Part shown: positions 33,301 to 45,595 of the stretch, one piece after another
Layout of the letters: each line of letters begins with the position of its first letter
How positions within the stretch are numbered: position 1 is the first letter of the stretch
Source: Corinectria fuckeliana
Taxonomy: Eukaryota > Ascomycota > Sordariomycetes > Hypocreales > Nectriaceae
Assembly: GCA_019137255.1 (NCBI GenBank)
Contig: WPDH01000120.1
Location: 62,001-126,000, forward strand
Length of the DNA: 64,000 bases
Direction of reading: 5' to 3'
Position numbers and translations under genes: made by a program
Notes under the pieces: generated by a model
Databases searched by the model: none
Told to the model about the DNA's origin: nothing
What the model saw: only the letters and a program-made list of their open reading frames with translations

Positions 33301-36300
33301 CCGCAGAAATGATTGTCAATGACAACTCCGGCAGAGGCTTCTCCGGCACAGCGATAGGTTCGACGTTCTCTCCGAGAATGACAGACAAGCTTAGGTCTGG
33401 AGGAGGAATCTCAAGCTCGGCCCGGGGTTCAAGCCCCTCGGCGAAGATGGTGGACAAGCTCAGATCCGGCAGAGGAACCTCAGGCTCGGCCACCGGCTCA
33501 AGGTTGTGTGCAACAATGCCCGATAAGCTGAGATCGGGAGGAGGGATCTCGGGCTCTGCCACAGGCTCCAGATGTTCAATGACGATGGTAGTCAAGCTCA
33601 AATCGGGAGCTGGGATTTCGAGCTCGGCCACAGGCTCGACGTTTTCGTGTAAGATTGACGTCAGGGATAGAGATGGGGGCATGGGAGGGACCACGATTTC
33701 TTCCCGGGGCTCAACATTCTCGAATGCCAACTCGGACAGGCTCAAAGTAGGCGGTAGAATTGGCGAGAGCGTTGGGGGAGCTGGAAACAAAGCCAACTTC
33801 CGCTCCATTTCAGGGTCGTGTTGGGCGCCGGCATCGCTGTAGGACATGGATACCGGTCGAGAGCTGTCGATGATGCCAGTAACCAGCCAAGAGGGACCAA
33901 CGCGTTCGCCAGATACGTCCACAGCGGATTCCAGCGAGATGGTGCGGCCTAATGCGACGATGCTGACCGGAGAAGCAGGCATCGACTCATCATGTCTTTC
34001 CACGGTGAGACCAGTGTCAATCGGTGGTGGAATCATAAATCCACTTCGGGCGGTAACGATGTCGACGGGATCAGTCATGACACCGGAGTCTACCATGACA
34101 AGCTTGGGAAGGGTTGGCATAGGTGGTGGTGGCGAGAATGCCGGACCAACCGAACCGGGAGTGATAGAACGTGTACCCCTCCGACTTGGAGAATTTGCCC
34201 CGACAGACTCGTCGTCACTACCGTCGAAGTCTTGGAGCTCAGCAAAGAGGCTCTGGCCACCCTGAGGCGTTCCGCCAGCGCTACTGGCAAAGCTGGCAGG
34301 GCTGCTCTGAAAAGTCGGCTCCTCGCTAGCTTGTCGGGAGGAGCGGTTGAAGATACCACGGCTCAGGCGGAAGCGGCTGCTTCTCTGAGAGGAGATGGTG
34401 CCAGTGGGAGTCTTAAGATGAGGATAATCATCTTCATCCGCAGAGGTGGATGCGGTGCTGTGGAAAGAGTGCCGAGACCCATGTCGGGCCAGGCCAGAAG
34501 GAAGGGCCGGAGGCTTCCTCATCCTGCCAAAGCCATGAGAAGTGCCCTCGGTCTCAGTCTCGGCATCGTCGCTCCCAGAGAACTCCTCGTTGACGGTCTG
34601 GAAATCCTCAGTCTCGGTACCTCGCTCATTGGCGGTCTCGAACGCCGATTCACTAGCCTCGTTGGCCGTGTCAAAGTGCTCGCTAGCATCCGTGGGAAGG
34701 AACGAGTCCCCAGCTTGGGGTCTGGCGCTGATGGTGCTGGCAGTCATAGGGGAGCTCGAAGCGCGAGGAGAGATATCTCCTTGATCTTCCCAGTCGGGGT
34801 CGTCGTGGATCACTTCTTGTCTGCTCGAGCGGAAGCTTCCAAGGAGACGTGGCGGCTTCTTAAACTCCTTGGATTCCGTCTTGCGACTCTTCTTGGCGGA
34901 TCGGCTTTCACTAGCGTCACCCCTAGTCTTCTCTAAGTCGTCGCGAAGGTCCTGGATGAGTCGTCTGAGCTCCAGCTTCTCTGTCTTCTCTCGGTGAAGC
35001 AGACCTCGCTGGCTCTGAATGGTGCGCTGCGCATGGTGCAGGGATGACTTCATAGTTTCGGTCTCAAGCATAGCATGCCTAGGCGTGCCCTTGATGGGTG
35101 ATTGAGGAGGCGATTGTTCAGGAGTGATTTGATCGCCAGCCGACTCGAAATCATCATCACTGGGGCGTGGGTTGGACTCCATCGAGGCGACTCTAGCGCG
35201 CTGTGTCGAGAAGGCCCTGGCAAGCTCCTGGTTCTGGCCCGTAAGGTCGTCAATCCTGCGCTGCATGGCGGCACGCTCGCCTTCGGCCATGCCGATTTTC
35301 CGCTTGACTGTTCCAAGCTCGATATCGTGGTTTCTGACGGCGGCGGCATGTTCTTCAACCAGTCTCGCGTGGGTGACCTTGACCTCGTCAAGCTCTCTCT
35401 GGGCAGTCACCTTTTCGGATTTGGTGACGTTGAGGGCCTGGGTAAGTCTCTTCTCGCGATCGGCAGCTTCCTTTTGCTGGGTTGAGAGCTCTTGCAGCTT
35501 CGTCTCGAGATTCCAGTTCTCCTCCTTGTACCGGTTCTCACTTTCGTCGAGGGTCTTGGCACGCTGCTGGAAATTTTCCGACTCGATCTCGAGTCTCGAT
35601 GTTTCAGCCTTGAGATTCTTGACTTCCTCGTCTCGGTCAGAAAGCAAGGCTTGTAGGTTGCGGACCTGAGCGATGAGGGAGGTGCTGATCTCGGCGGCGA
35701 ACTCGATGTCGTGGACGCGGTTTGAGGGCTGGTTGCGGATCTTTCGATTGGGGACACTAAGCTTGGTGGGGGATCCTGTAGCTTGGCTCTCGAACTTGGA
35801 TGGGCTGACGGAGCGCTATAGGGGTGAAAGTAAGTCATCTGGACAATGGGAGGGTTGAGACAAATTTGCACAAGACTTACCCTGCCACTCCTGCTCTCGG
35901 GCGCGAAGGGGGAGTTGGGATTAGCCTCATTACTAGGGACTCTTTGTTTGGGCATGAAAGCCCTGGCGGACTCTCGCGCGAGGTTGTTGTACTCCTTTTC
36001 GATCTCGACGAGCTTCTGGCGCAGTTCGGGGTTGAGCTCGCCTTCGGCTTGCAACTTGTCGACCTCCTGAAGCTGCTCGGTCAGGGTCTTGCGCTGCGTG
36101 ACAAGGGCAGTGCCTAATTTCCCAGCCTCCTCAAGGCGTCGCTCCGTCTCAGCGAGGTGAGCCTCGAGAGCGCGCTTAGCCTGCCTCGGGGACGAGGCAG
36201 GGCCGGCGACAAAGAGGTCATGGTCAAAGTGGTTTGAGTAGCGATGGTGGGCGGGTGCGGGCGTGGATGTGACAAAGGGATCGTGAATCGCGGCGCTGGG

Positions 36301-36342
36301 GGCGGGCAGACTAGGCCTGTCGGAAGCCAGCGATGAGGCCAT
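30309..36342 (-). CDS. apsA: ApsA/Num1 homologue, cortical dynein anchor for nuclear migration
   Basis: Three exons on the minus strand (36342-35881, 35815-30484, 30427-30309) give 1970 aa; the introns are 65 and 56 nt. Order: disordered N-terminus with FDHDLFVAGPASSPRQAKRA, coiled coil (about 55-125), a second coiled coil (about 185-375) opening with the family motif AEISTSLIAQVRNLQALL, an acidic low-complexity stretch, 22 degenerate repeats (about 842-1358), a Ser-rich linker, and a PH domain (about 1664-1786) with AITQTMIGEYLWKYTRK and WFNALSYLL. The spliced C-terminus reads VRACCDGKHDVGTLPH. Aspergillus ApsA and yeast Num1 sit at the cell cortex, bind phosphoinositides through the PH domain and anchor dynein to pull nuclei; I infer the same here. 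A shorter paralogue is at 1750-5948. Confidence 0.92.
32198..33745 (-). repeat. Coding repeat in ApsA: 22 degenerate units of about 25 residues
   Basis: Within the large ApsA exon, a unit of the form LSLSxIxxExxEPxAEPExxxPx recurs about 22 times, from LSLSELAFENVEP (33745) to the decayed FGFSAIESIETQP (32198). The LSLS and EP positions are the most constant. Units vary in linker length, and some carry extra Pro/Val residues. The reverse strand stays open for 404 codons across this repeat because of its composition; that frame is not a gene. Confidence 0.85.
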
Positions 36343-39300
36343 AATTGCGAGCGGCGCTCAGGCAGAAGCGATTCCTAGAAAACGTCCTGGAACCATCAAG
36401 GGGGGCGAACGGACGGCGTAGCAAGCCCGTCGCGGGGTGGTCGCGGGGTGGTCGATGGACGTGGTGTGTTTGTTGTGTTGGGATGATTAATAAAGTTGGC
36501 GTGCCGCGCGGAAAGCTGCGTGTGGCCAGCTTACGAGCGTGGCAGCAGCTGCAGGGAGGGCGAGGGAGAAGGAAGGAGTGGAGGTCAAAGCAGGAAATAA
36601 AATAGCAGGCCCGGCTGCAAAGAAATTTGGCCAAAAAATGCGCACCGGCAAAACCCAGAGAGAAGAACGCGAATAGGAAAGATTTGAGCGAGGAAGGATG
36701 GAAGACGGGCGACGAATTGTCGAATTGGAAGCAATAATAATAAGAAGCGGTTCATGCAAGTCAACGAGGTAAACAAGAACAACAACAAATCGAGAAGCTG
36801 ATCTAATTAGAAGCGGTTGCGCGAGGTGGAGTGCAGGCAGTAGTGTACTGTAGGTCACAGAGCGTGCAGTGCTGCAGCTGCGGTGTTGACGGCAGTGTCG
36901 CAGTGTCGCAGCGTCGCAATGTTTTTATTCGGGAACAGGTGCTGGACTGGCTGGAATGAAACCCTCAAACTTCCGCGACAGTACCCTTGTTGATCATTCC
37001 CAATTGGCGCCGTAGCCTTTGGACGCTGGATTCCAACCTTGGATAGATAGGTGGGTAGGAAGTGCTTGGTAGAGCGCTAATAATGGTGCGTGCCGCTGAT
37101 GGGCTGGTTCTGCGGCGTCCGGCGTGCGAAGAAGTGAGTCGAGTCCTGTCCCAGGTCGGCGGTAGTTGACGGTGACGGTGAGACGCGTGCGCCAAAGGAG
37201 AAATAAGGTCCTTTTCGGTCGGGTGGAGTCGTTCTTGAAGAGAGAGGGAGAGGCTTTGGTCTGGCTTCGAGAACAGACCTGGATCGATCGATCAGGAACA
37301 CGGCGGTAGGCTAGGTGGCCACTGACGGGACTATCTTGGCTCGTAATTAGGGCGTCGGTGGAGGGCAGAGACGGCTTCGGGTAGCGCCCCGAGAAGCAGG
37401 TGATGGAGATGACAACGAACAAGAAGGAAAAGGAAGGACAGATTAACCAAAACGCAACAGGCAAGTATTAAGAAGGTCCAACAGGTAGGTACTGTTAAAT
37501 CAGGAACGACAATTACGATCCGCCGCTCCAAAGCGCAAAGGCGGTCTGCAGGTAGGTCGAGAAGAAGGGTAAGGGGAAAGGGAACGACGAGTGAGCGACA
37601 GACAGGACGGACGATGCCAGCAAGGAAATGAGATGATGCGGTACGGTACAGAGGAGAGCGACTAATAAAAAAGAAGCGAGGGGAGCGAGGGGAAGGTGAC
37701 AGGTCGGGGCGATGATTGGTCCAAGGTAGCCAGCAGCAGAAACAGTAGAGGATCCAGCTACTAACAAGCTGTGAGGGGCTTGCAGTAGGTAGCTTGTACT
37801 GACGTCGTCCGTCTGCTCCGCTATTGTTGGCTTGTCGTTATTATCGCGTCGATTAATGGTCCAGGGTATTTCGAACGAGAAAAAAAGAGGAAGAGTGACT
37901 GGTGAGGGGATAGCAAAATATATGCCGAGCAGCGGAGACAAAGATGAATGGAATACATCAGTACGTAGTAAGGTGAGAAAGACGGAACGTCGTCTGGAGT
38001 CTAGGTACAACGACGTGCATTCACTCGCCTCGTTCTTTCTTCTTTCTTGTTTTCTTCCTTTGACAATAGGTCAGTGAATTACTATAGAGGGAGAACATAT
38101 TAGCCCAGCCCAAAGTAGCGCCAAGTCCAAGCTAGGCCTACATGGTCTTGTGAGTGAGCCGTGCGCTACCTGAGCGTGCAAGCTGCCTGCTGGACGACGA
38201 AAGCTTGCAAATTCATACTGGTACTAGGCAAGTATCCATAAGTACGAAGCATAAGTAAGCAAGGAGACCGCAGGAGACTGCAAGAGACCACAAAGAGTCC
38301 CGTCTGAACGTCCAGCTGTGGACATGTCTGGCTGCTGCATCGTATCTGATGATTTCCCCCTGCGCCGACTAGAGACCGCTACGAATGCACACAGCCTCAA
38401 ATCGATCATGACCGCCTAATAGGAGGTACTTTGTGTCTCGCGCTGCTTTCAGCCAAGGCCTGGGTACCTGGCCTGGTCTCGCTCGCTGCCGGCTGGGATT
38501 CGGACAAGCTGGGTGGAGGAGAGTCGCGGTGGAACGTGGAGAGTGGGACGTGGGACTTGGGACATGGGACTTGGGACCGACGTGGGACATCAGATGTGGG
38601 ACATTGAGACGTGGATAACGCTGACTGTGCTTCGTTAGCCAGGTACCAAGCAAGTACTATTGGACTGTCTCAAGCCACTGTCCCGGGGCCACTGAGCCGG
38701 GGTCGAGGGCCTGGATTTCCGCTGCGGCTCTCACCCGGACTCCTCGAGTTGTGTAATGAATGCTTGCACTATTACTTCGTATCGTTCGAAAGAAAGGTTT
38801 GCAGACTATCTACCTACCCTCGTACGAAGCGCTCCTGGTCGATCTGTCCCCCCTTCTGTCCGGTGTGTTGACCTGATACTGAATTCCTCGGCTCCCGAAC
38901 TTCTATCCTGGTTCTCGGCCTTTTGCGATCGCAATGGCCGCGAGCAGATCCGTGGCCCCGGCTCTGCGAGGAGATGCCGTGGGAATGCGCTAACTGGCTC
39001 CATAAACCAGGGGAAAAAAAGCGGAAAGGGAATTTGCATGTCATAACTTCACGCAGACGAGGTATGCAGCTTTGTCTTTTCGCACTGCCGCGCTCGAGAC
39101 CTGTCTTGGAGACGAGCCGGGATCGTGGCGAGGATGATGAAGGATTGCAATCCATATGCCGTGCGCCTCCCAATTGGTCGCACATGTCCGAGAGTCAAAC
39201 CGTCGAAAACGTCTCACGTGTCAATAAGCATCCAAGTCAGCCTGTCGAATCAGCGTCGCCAATGCCAATGCTCGCAAGTAAACAAAGCAGCGCCAGCTCA

Positions 39301-42263
39301 CCCGGCGATAAGGCGCGCGGAGAAACACTCGTGATGATGCATTCCTTCTGCCGCTCACCACCCGCTCCGGCCGGACTTTTTCTGCCATGCGCTGGTCCCG
39401 GGTGTGATAGGCCTAGTCCAGGTGCGTGCTGACCCTGCCGGAAACATGGCCCTGAGGAGGGTAAGTTGATGGATGGAGGGGCTCAGATCTCTCCTAGCTG
39501 CCGTTGGACGGCGAGATGAGGGCTGCCTCAACGCCATTCGGGGTTCGCGCATGATAGGCTGAGAACCCAGCCCTGTATTTGTGACCAAAGCCAAAGTATC
39601 CAGTCTGGCGCTACATACGGAGTACTCCGTAGTACGAAGTACGTTCTGCTAGTCGAAACTTGACGATCAGATGATGACCATCTTTGATAATGAGAACAAG
39701 GCTCTGGCAAGCTGTACGAAGTATGATGAGTCTCAGTCTGTCTCTTCCTCTAATGGTCCGCCAGCTGAGGACCGCCGCGAGAGAAGTCAAGGTCCGCGGC
39801 GCCTTTTATTAATCACCGACCTTTGACAGCAGAAGCAAGGATGCCGGGGTCCTCCTGCGAAAGGTCGAAGCCTCGAAGCTGCCCGCCGAGATTCGGGACG
39901 ATGGCGGGACCCTCCTTGCTTCCGGGCTGGAAGAAGCTCTCCCCGTGCTAGAACACACGGGGCTCGGTGATGACGACTCCGGAATGCCCCCGCGGGCGCA
40001 GACGTACGGACCGCAATCCATTCGTTGTCCCAGAATAGCTTCCGGCTTTCACAGTTCTCTCTCCCCAGCCCTAGCATTCCGTCATCAGAACAGTAGGTAG
40101 ACTCAGGCGGCTGGACCCCCCGCTCTCTCCCCTCCCCGTCCTGTGACTCGGTTCCCCATCGCATAACACTTCATCTCATTTCCCCCCCATGGAACTGACC
40201 CGGGCAGGGATGTCTCGCTGGCCAATTACCTACAGCCACCATTCCTAGCCGGGCGTAACGGTACTATGTACAAGCGGTTCGTACCCTGGCTAGGCCACAG
40301 CAGCTTCTCATTTGGCGATGATGGCTTTTGTTACTTTTTCTCCATCGTGTTGCTCATCTGAGGTGATCGGATCTCGGGCCCATTGATCGAATGAACGTGA
40401 TTGGGAAGACTTCATGCTTCCTGCCATGGATTCATGCAGAGTGGCATTATAATCCCGGCGAAGATGGAAGACTGGAGTGTCTGCTAAGCCAATGCCAGTG
40501 GCCGTTGGCTGCCTAACATCTCCTGCATGAGTCTGCTTCCCACAAACACGTCACGCATCAAGAAGTTCTCCATCCCGCCGGGAAGCAATAAGTGCGCTTT
40601 CATGTATGTTGATGCAGAATGCAACCTCCATGGCTGCGATGCGGCAAGCAACGACAAATATCGCTGCACCGAAGAATGCTCGACCGGGGATGTTGTCGAT
40701 TGAAGGGACGCCATTCATTTGTTAGCGCGCTGTCTGCCTGGTGTAAGGGTTGAGTCTGGTCTGGCTTTGACATGATGACCTGAAGGTATCATGATATGAG
40801 TTATCCTCGCGGATGTTTAGCCTGGCTCCGTCGATGGCTCTGCCGATGATTCGAGTGAGTTAGTCCTTGCTTTCTCTGGCGGCGTCGCTGACTTGCGTTC
40901 GTAGGGAAAGAACTTGATGTTCTAAAAGCGTGTCAAGCACGGTTTTGATCACATTCTGTTTCGAGTGGTTAAACAATACAAACCCCCAGACAGCACTAAT
41001 CAGACAAAGACATGAGAATACGCAATGGGCGAAGTGTCAGTATTAGGGTTCCAATTGAAGTTGACCTTCCTCGTCATCCTCAATGCTCTGCCTCTTTACC
41101 GCGATTGCGAACCCCGCTCAGAACTATGCCGCCGTACGCGGGGGTCGTTCTAGCCATAAAGATAGTTACTTACATATAGGCTATGTGTTGACCAAATCCG
41201 GTGTTAGATGATGTCTTGCTTGTGGATGGCTTACTTCCATTAGCGTTGACTTAGACGCCCAGGGAATAGTAAGAGTCACCACGGTGCTAGGTGATGGCCT
41301 GGAAGGTATTATTTGAAAGTTAGAGACTGGTGGTTGCATATATAGTCACTAAGGAGAAGTTGCTTTAGGCTCCACCTATGTAACTTCATCCCACTGAACA
41401 CTCTTATTTTTCATCATCCCCTCTCTGGATAGACCTGGATAACTGCTGTAAAATCCCCAGCTATATGAGTTCTAGGTTCATCGATATGTTTCAAAAGGGT
41501 CAACGGAGGTATCATGTTCTATTGCACCCAAGTCCTTTTCCGCCAGGACGGCATCACCTATTCCGCCTAGTGACCTAACAAGCTTAGACGGGCTTTGATA
41601 AGCAAGAACGAATCCTGATTGTTTGCTCCCTCAGTCGGCCTCTTCCCGAAATACTCATTAACCCAAGTGCATTTGAGTGGTTCCTAGATGCATCGCAAAC
41701 GTCACGAGACAGCCGGTCGTTGCTGTATATCCTGCCGCCTATCTGTCGCCCATCGCGGCGACCAATGTTGGACTCGCCTTGTCGATAGCGAAAGACTAGG
41801 CCGGCTGAAACTGATTCATTCGGGGCTAGGCGTCGGCTATCAATGTTGCGTATTAAGTTCTCTGCGCTCAGAGAAGGCCTAAACACGGGCATCTGGTGGA
41901 AGGGTTTATTGAGTTACTAAGCCGGACTGGGACAGGGTCGGGTTTGCCGGGCCTCTAGGTGTTCGTCTAGCTAGATTAGGTATGTGTAGCATCTTGCAAT
42001 TGAACTTGTTTATTGAGTTACGTAGTAGCTAGTGGAGCGAAGAGATTCACCTTTCTGATAGCGGAAATGTGTGCTACTTTGAAGACATCCCTGGCTATTC
42101 GGCTATCAATGCCCATCATCGTCTTTTATTCATGGTGTCAGCGACATCTTGATAAACATGGTCGGATTTGGTATCCTTGGATCCCTTGATTCTCGCACTG
42201 ATAATCTACTCCTTGTATCTGGGGCTGTAACTGGACCGATGAACTGGATGTCTGTTTCTCGAC
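36343..42263. other. Large gene-poor region upstream of ApsA
   Basis: About 5.9 kb with no supported gene. The first 1.7 kb is probably the ApsA promoter and leader. Short direct repeats occur at about 36890-36915 (CAGTGTCGCAG words) and at 38544-38602. A few ATG-started frames exist (39787-40164, 40484-40716, 41584-41892, all minus) but none shows a motif. From 40800 to 42250 the DNA is more AT-rich and shows repeated words such as TTTATTGAGTTAC (around 41907 and 42010), which could be eroded element sequence. Confidence 0.45.
38544..38602 (+). repeat. TGGGACN short tandem repeat
   Basis: TGGGAC begins at 38544, 38551, 38558, 38565 and 38572 with an exact 7-base period, then recurs at 38583 and 38597. 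It is a small array in a gene-free region and resembles replication slippage. Confidence 0.8.
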
Positions 42264-43848
42264 CTAGTATGTAACTTCTGGACTTTGGCCCGCGGCAGTT
42301 GTGAATAATTCGGCGGCTCTGGTGCTAGGTCGTGACCGGCTCTTGGACGGATCGGCATCCTGGGGTTCAGGCTCCGGACTGCGCTTCCGCTTGCTGGAAC
42401 TTGGGCTCATGGGCTGGTCGATAGTTTCTACGACTTGACTCGAGCCCTGCGAACCACCCCTCGCAGACTGGTTCTCAAGAACGTCACACGGGTCCTCGGG
42501 GGGCGCCGCAAGGCTGTCGCGGTCGACAAATCCTTCCAAACTTGAGCCCCTAGGGGGTCCAATCTCCTCAGCTGCCCGCGGCGCTTGCGCTCTGGCGTTG
42601 GCTTCTTTAATAAACCTGTCGCGATACTTCTTGGCCAAGTCCCTGAAGTTTCTCCACGCGCTGACGCCTCGAACAAAGTCCTCGCGGCTGTCTCTCAAGG
42701 AATATCCTCCGATCTGGTTCATGTGATACTGGGGCTCATCTCCCTCGGTGGTCGGCGCCGTGAGGTGATGGGCATATAATACCAATGTACCGTTGGTGTA
42801 GGTAGAGGTAAAGGTGTACGCGTTGCCGTCGTACTCTGCCTCTTCTTTGCCGTAGTTCTGTAGACTGTGCATGGCGCGCGATCCGACAGCTCCGCTGTAG
42901 CGAGCTTGTTGCCTCAATACAGCTGCGCTACCATTTGCGCCCCTGATTTCCAGAAAGAAGTTGGGTGCGATGGGCTTTTCCGTCTTGGTGGATGGGACGA
43001 CATGACTATTGAGCTCATCGCGGGCGGCCAGAGCTAGCTGGTCAGGGGATGCCCCATAGTAGATGTCTGGCTTGGGGGCCACGATGGTGCCGTCGGTCAT
43101 CGTGACGAGGTTGCAGAATACTGTGTTTCTGGCGCATTCCTCGGAGGTTGGGCCGGAGCCGATGATAGCAGGAATCACATTTGTCAGCACTTCGAATTGA
43201 TCTTCAGCCCGAGCATCCTTCTCTTGAAACTCCCGGAAGGCGCCATCAGAAAGCTGGGACGACGCGGGCGACGGCCTGCGAGCCCCTAACGCCTCATTGA
43301 TATGCGTTAGGCGTGGCATTTGCGACGAATAATTTTGGTAGATTTGATGGTCCGTCAGATGCTGAGAGAAATTGGGGTCATAGACCGTGAATCTCTTGAC
43401 CTTTTTGACCTTGACCTCAACTATTGTCGAGAAGGGAAGGGTACTTGTTTGATCTGGCGCGTCCGCATACTAGGTTGACCCATTAGCAAGATACCATCAG
43501 AACTAAGCCCAAGTTGCGTTTCCTTACCGCTCGAAGATGGCACAAGTTTGGACCGCCGTGTCTGGAGAACCGAGCAAGGCCCCCAGTGGTGCTGTCTCTC
43601 TGGCTACCTGAAGGAGGAGATAATCGAGTCCTGGTCCGTCGGTCGATTTCTTGCAAGGCGCGTTCGGTTAAATGCACAATCGAAAGTCTGTCCCAGAATT
43701 CTGGGGGATATATCCAGGCTTTCCAGGCGTCAAGTTCGATCTCGCTTCTCGTCTTGGTCTTCTTAACTGAAGGACTCCCTCGTGGGAAACCGGCCTCCTC
43801 CAAGAGTCCGTTTGCGCGCTGCATCTCTCGATCCTGCGGACTCGCCAT
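42264..43848 (-). CDS. DUF7924-type fungal protein, possible PD-(D/E)XK-like fold
   Basis: Two exons on the minus strand, 43848-43528 and 43469-42264, give 508 aa; the 58-nt intron has GTAAGG and CTAG. The N-terminus carries the family pattern IYPPEFWDRLSIVHLTERAL followed by LARFSRHGGPNL. The core runs from FEVLTNVIPAIIGSG through PDIYYGASPDQL, PNFFLEIRG, RQQARYSGAVGSRAMHSLQNYG and a final helical RNFRDLAKKYRDRFI. The tail (residues about 390-508) is disordered with a basic KRKRSPEPEP stretch that could be a nuclear signal. P241-D242 and E281-x-R283 match a PD-(D/E)XK layout with Arg in place of Lys; this fold is my inference. Function is unknown. The gene is intact but surrounded by gene-poor, decayed DNA. 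Confidence 0.8.
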
Positions 43849-44869
43849 GATATATTCAAACGGGTAAAGGAGCTTTGTGAAGGCAAGTAGTAGCGATAGT
43901 CGTGTCTGGGCTTTGGAAGTGTGAGGGAAAGAGAAATAAATATGCTTGGTGTATACGGCTGGACCGAGTCCTGGAGCTGAGAATCCTTTTATCCCCTCAC
44001 AGTGCCCCTTCTTTCTACCCCTCGTTAGTACTTTTGCTGTTGCGGTTCTTTTTTCCTTTTATGCACTATTTGTTTTGTTTTTTTGGTTCCTTTGTATTGT
44101 TTCTTGTCATACCTTTTTGTTCGTCCGGTTATCTTTGTACTGCTACTCATTGTTCTTCTTTACTCTTTAGTCCCCTTTATATTCTTAAAAATTCGCATTG
44201 CTCGGGGGGAGGGACACTGCATGCTAAATTGGACAGACAGCACAGGTAATGCCAGACGTGTAGCATAACTAGCGGGTGCATACACTGACATTGGCAGTAT
44301 TGGTTAAGTGTCCATTTGCTCGATTTGCTTGGACGGTCTTCTCGCTCGGTGTGTTCCTTGGGCCAAAGCTGTGGGGTTCGCAACACCCTTACGCACACAG
44401 AATGGCAGAGTCAATTTTGACGTTGAGAGACGGGTCACAGACCACATCCCTCTATGCCTATACAATATGTAGCTACACCAAGTGGATGCCTATAACTAGG
44501 GACTCCGGCCCTCTACTTCAGTTATGAAAAGTACGACCCTCGAACGGTTGGATGCACTCGGTGGGACGACTCTGAGATATGCAAGCCGCACTTCACAGCC
44601 TTCAGTATTTAATTTGTGAAGAGTCTGGGTAAGAGGCTTGGGTCGACGGAGCTGATTGGTTTTTTGAAGCCTTATCATCGCTCTTGTCCCGAGCTGCTTG
44701 ACGAGTTTTGCGTATGTTAGCGAATGTAGAGAGGCTATCCAGCATCTTCAATGTCAAGCACCTCTACATACGCTATTCTAGCATCTACGGAAGAATCGCC
44801 GAAATGCGGTGATGCCGTCGGGTTTGTTATTCCTTGGGCCGGCGGCGCTGTAGAAATAGATATTGTCTA
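43849..44869. promoter_or_regulatory. Promoter region of the DUF7924 gene and flanking spacer
   Basis: The 350 bp directly upstream of the gene are very T-rich on the plus strand (44030-44180), that is A-rich on the coding strand, as in many fungal promoters. The remainder has no supported gene. Confidence 0.4.
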
Positions 44870-45425
44870 CTAATCCTAGGAGTAAGCAGCCCCTTTAGCA
44901 AGAGTACGTAGACACACACGAACAAATTCTAAACTTCCTCTCACAACACAATACACTAGGTCATTTATTAACATAATATATATACTTAAATAACCTAAGC
45001 CTAAGCCTTAATCCTAACACTAACTGATCCTACTTACTAACCCTAACTAGCCCTATTATAAGAGCGTGTCCCTTAATGAGAGAACTTAGTGTATTACATC
45101 TACTGTGTTGTCACGCATTGTATCTTACATCTCGAGGCTCGTTGATTTAAACTCTGTTTTCAGTTTTCATCAAGCTTAGCATGGTAAAGGCGTGCCTTAG
45201 TGTCTAAGATTAATGCTTTATAAATTGGGTTATTTACTGGGGAAAGGATATTGTGCTTTATGGTACTGGGTATAGTATCTTATTGGGTTTTTATTGCGTA
45301 TTATTTACTGTATTGCTTTCTTTATCTAAGAGGATGTTAAGGAAGGCAGATTTAAACCCAAATAATAATACTTATTAAATAGCTAGGCTTCGCTACTAAA
45401 TAGGGACAGGTTATATACATGGAAG
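44870..45425. other. AT-rich island, possibly a RIP-mutated element remnant
   Basis: This segment has much lower GC than the rest of the window, with words such as TAATAATACTTATTAAATAG and long stop-rich frames on both strands. Such islands are the usual remains of transposons hit by repeat-induced point mutation in filamentous ascomycetes. I cannot see terminal repeats or a recognisable protein, so the source element is unknown. Confidence 0.45.
44992..45056 (-). repeat. Degenerate CCCTAA-like repeats
   Basis: The plus strand reads CTAAGCCTAAGCCTTAATCC, then CTAACACTAAC, then ACTAACCCTAACTAGCCCTA. These are variants of CCCTAA, the complement of the telomere unit, so the array runs opposite to those at 27622-27680 and 28408-28497. 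It lies at the edge of the AT-rich island and about 540 bp from the second Ulp1-like relic. Confidence 0.5.
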
Positions 45426-45595
45426 TCCAGGAATTGTACGTGGATGTCTGGCTACTCCTTCAATACCAAGACTCACGCAACTGAACCAATTAAATTAATG
45501 ATACGTAACATTGCATTGCATCAAAACCCGATGCCCGGGTCAATCAGATGCCGCACTAGTTTTGTCGAGCTGCAGTTGCAGAAAAACATGTCTAC

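Noticed and set aside
32628..33842. 404-codon plus-strand frame
   Set aside because: It is the antisense of the ApsA coding repeat and reflects its repetitive composition.
39787..40164. 125-codon ATG-started minus-strand frame
   Set aside because: No motif, no good splice partners, and base composition like the surrounding spacer.
41584..41892. 102-codon ATG-started minus-strand frame
   Set aside because: I could not link it to any family; it may be part of eroded sequence but there is no positive evidence.
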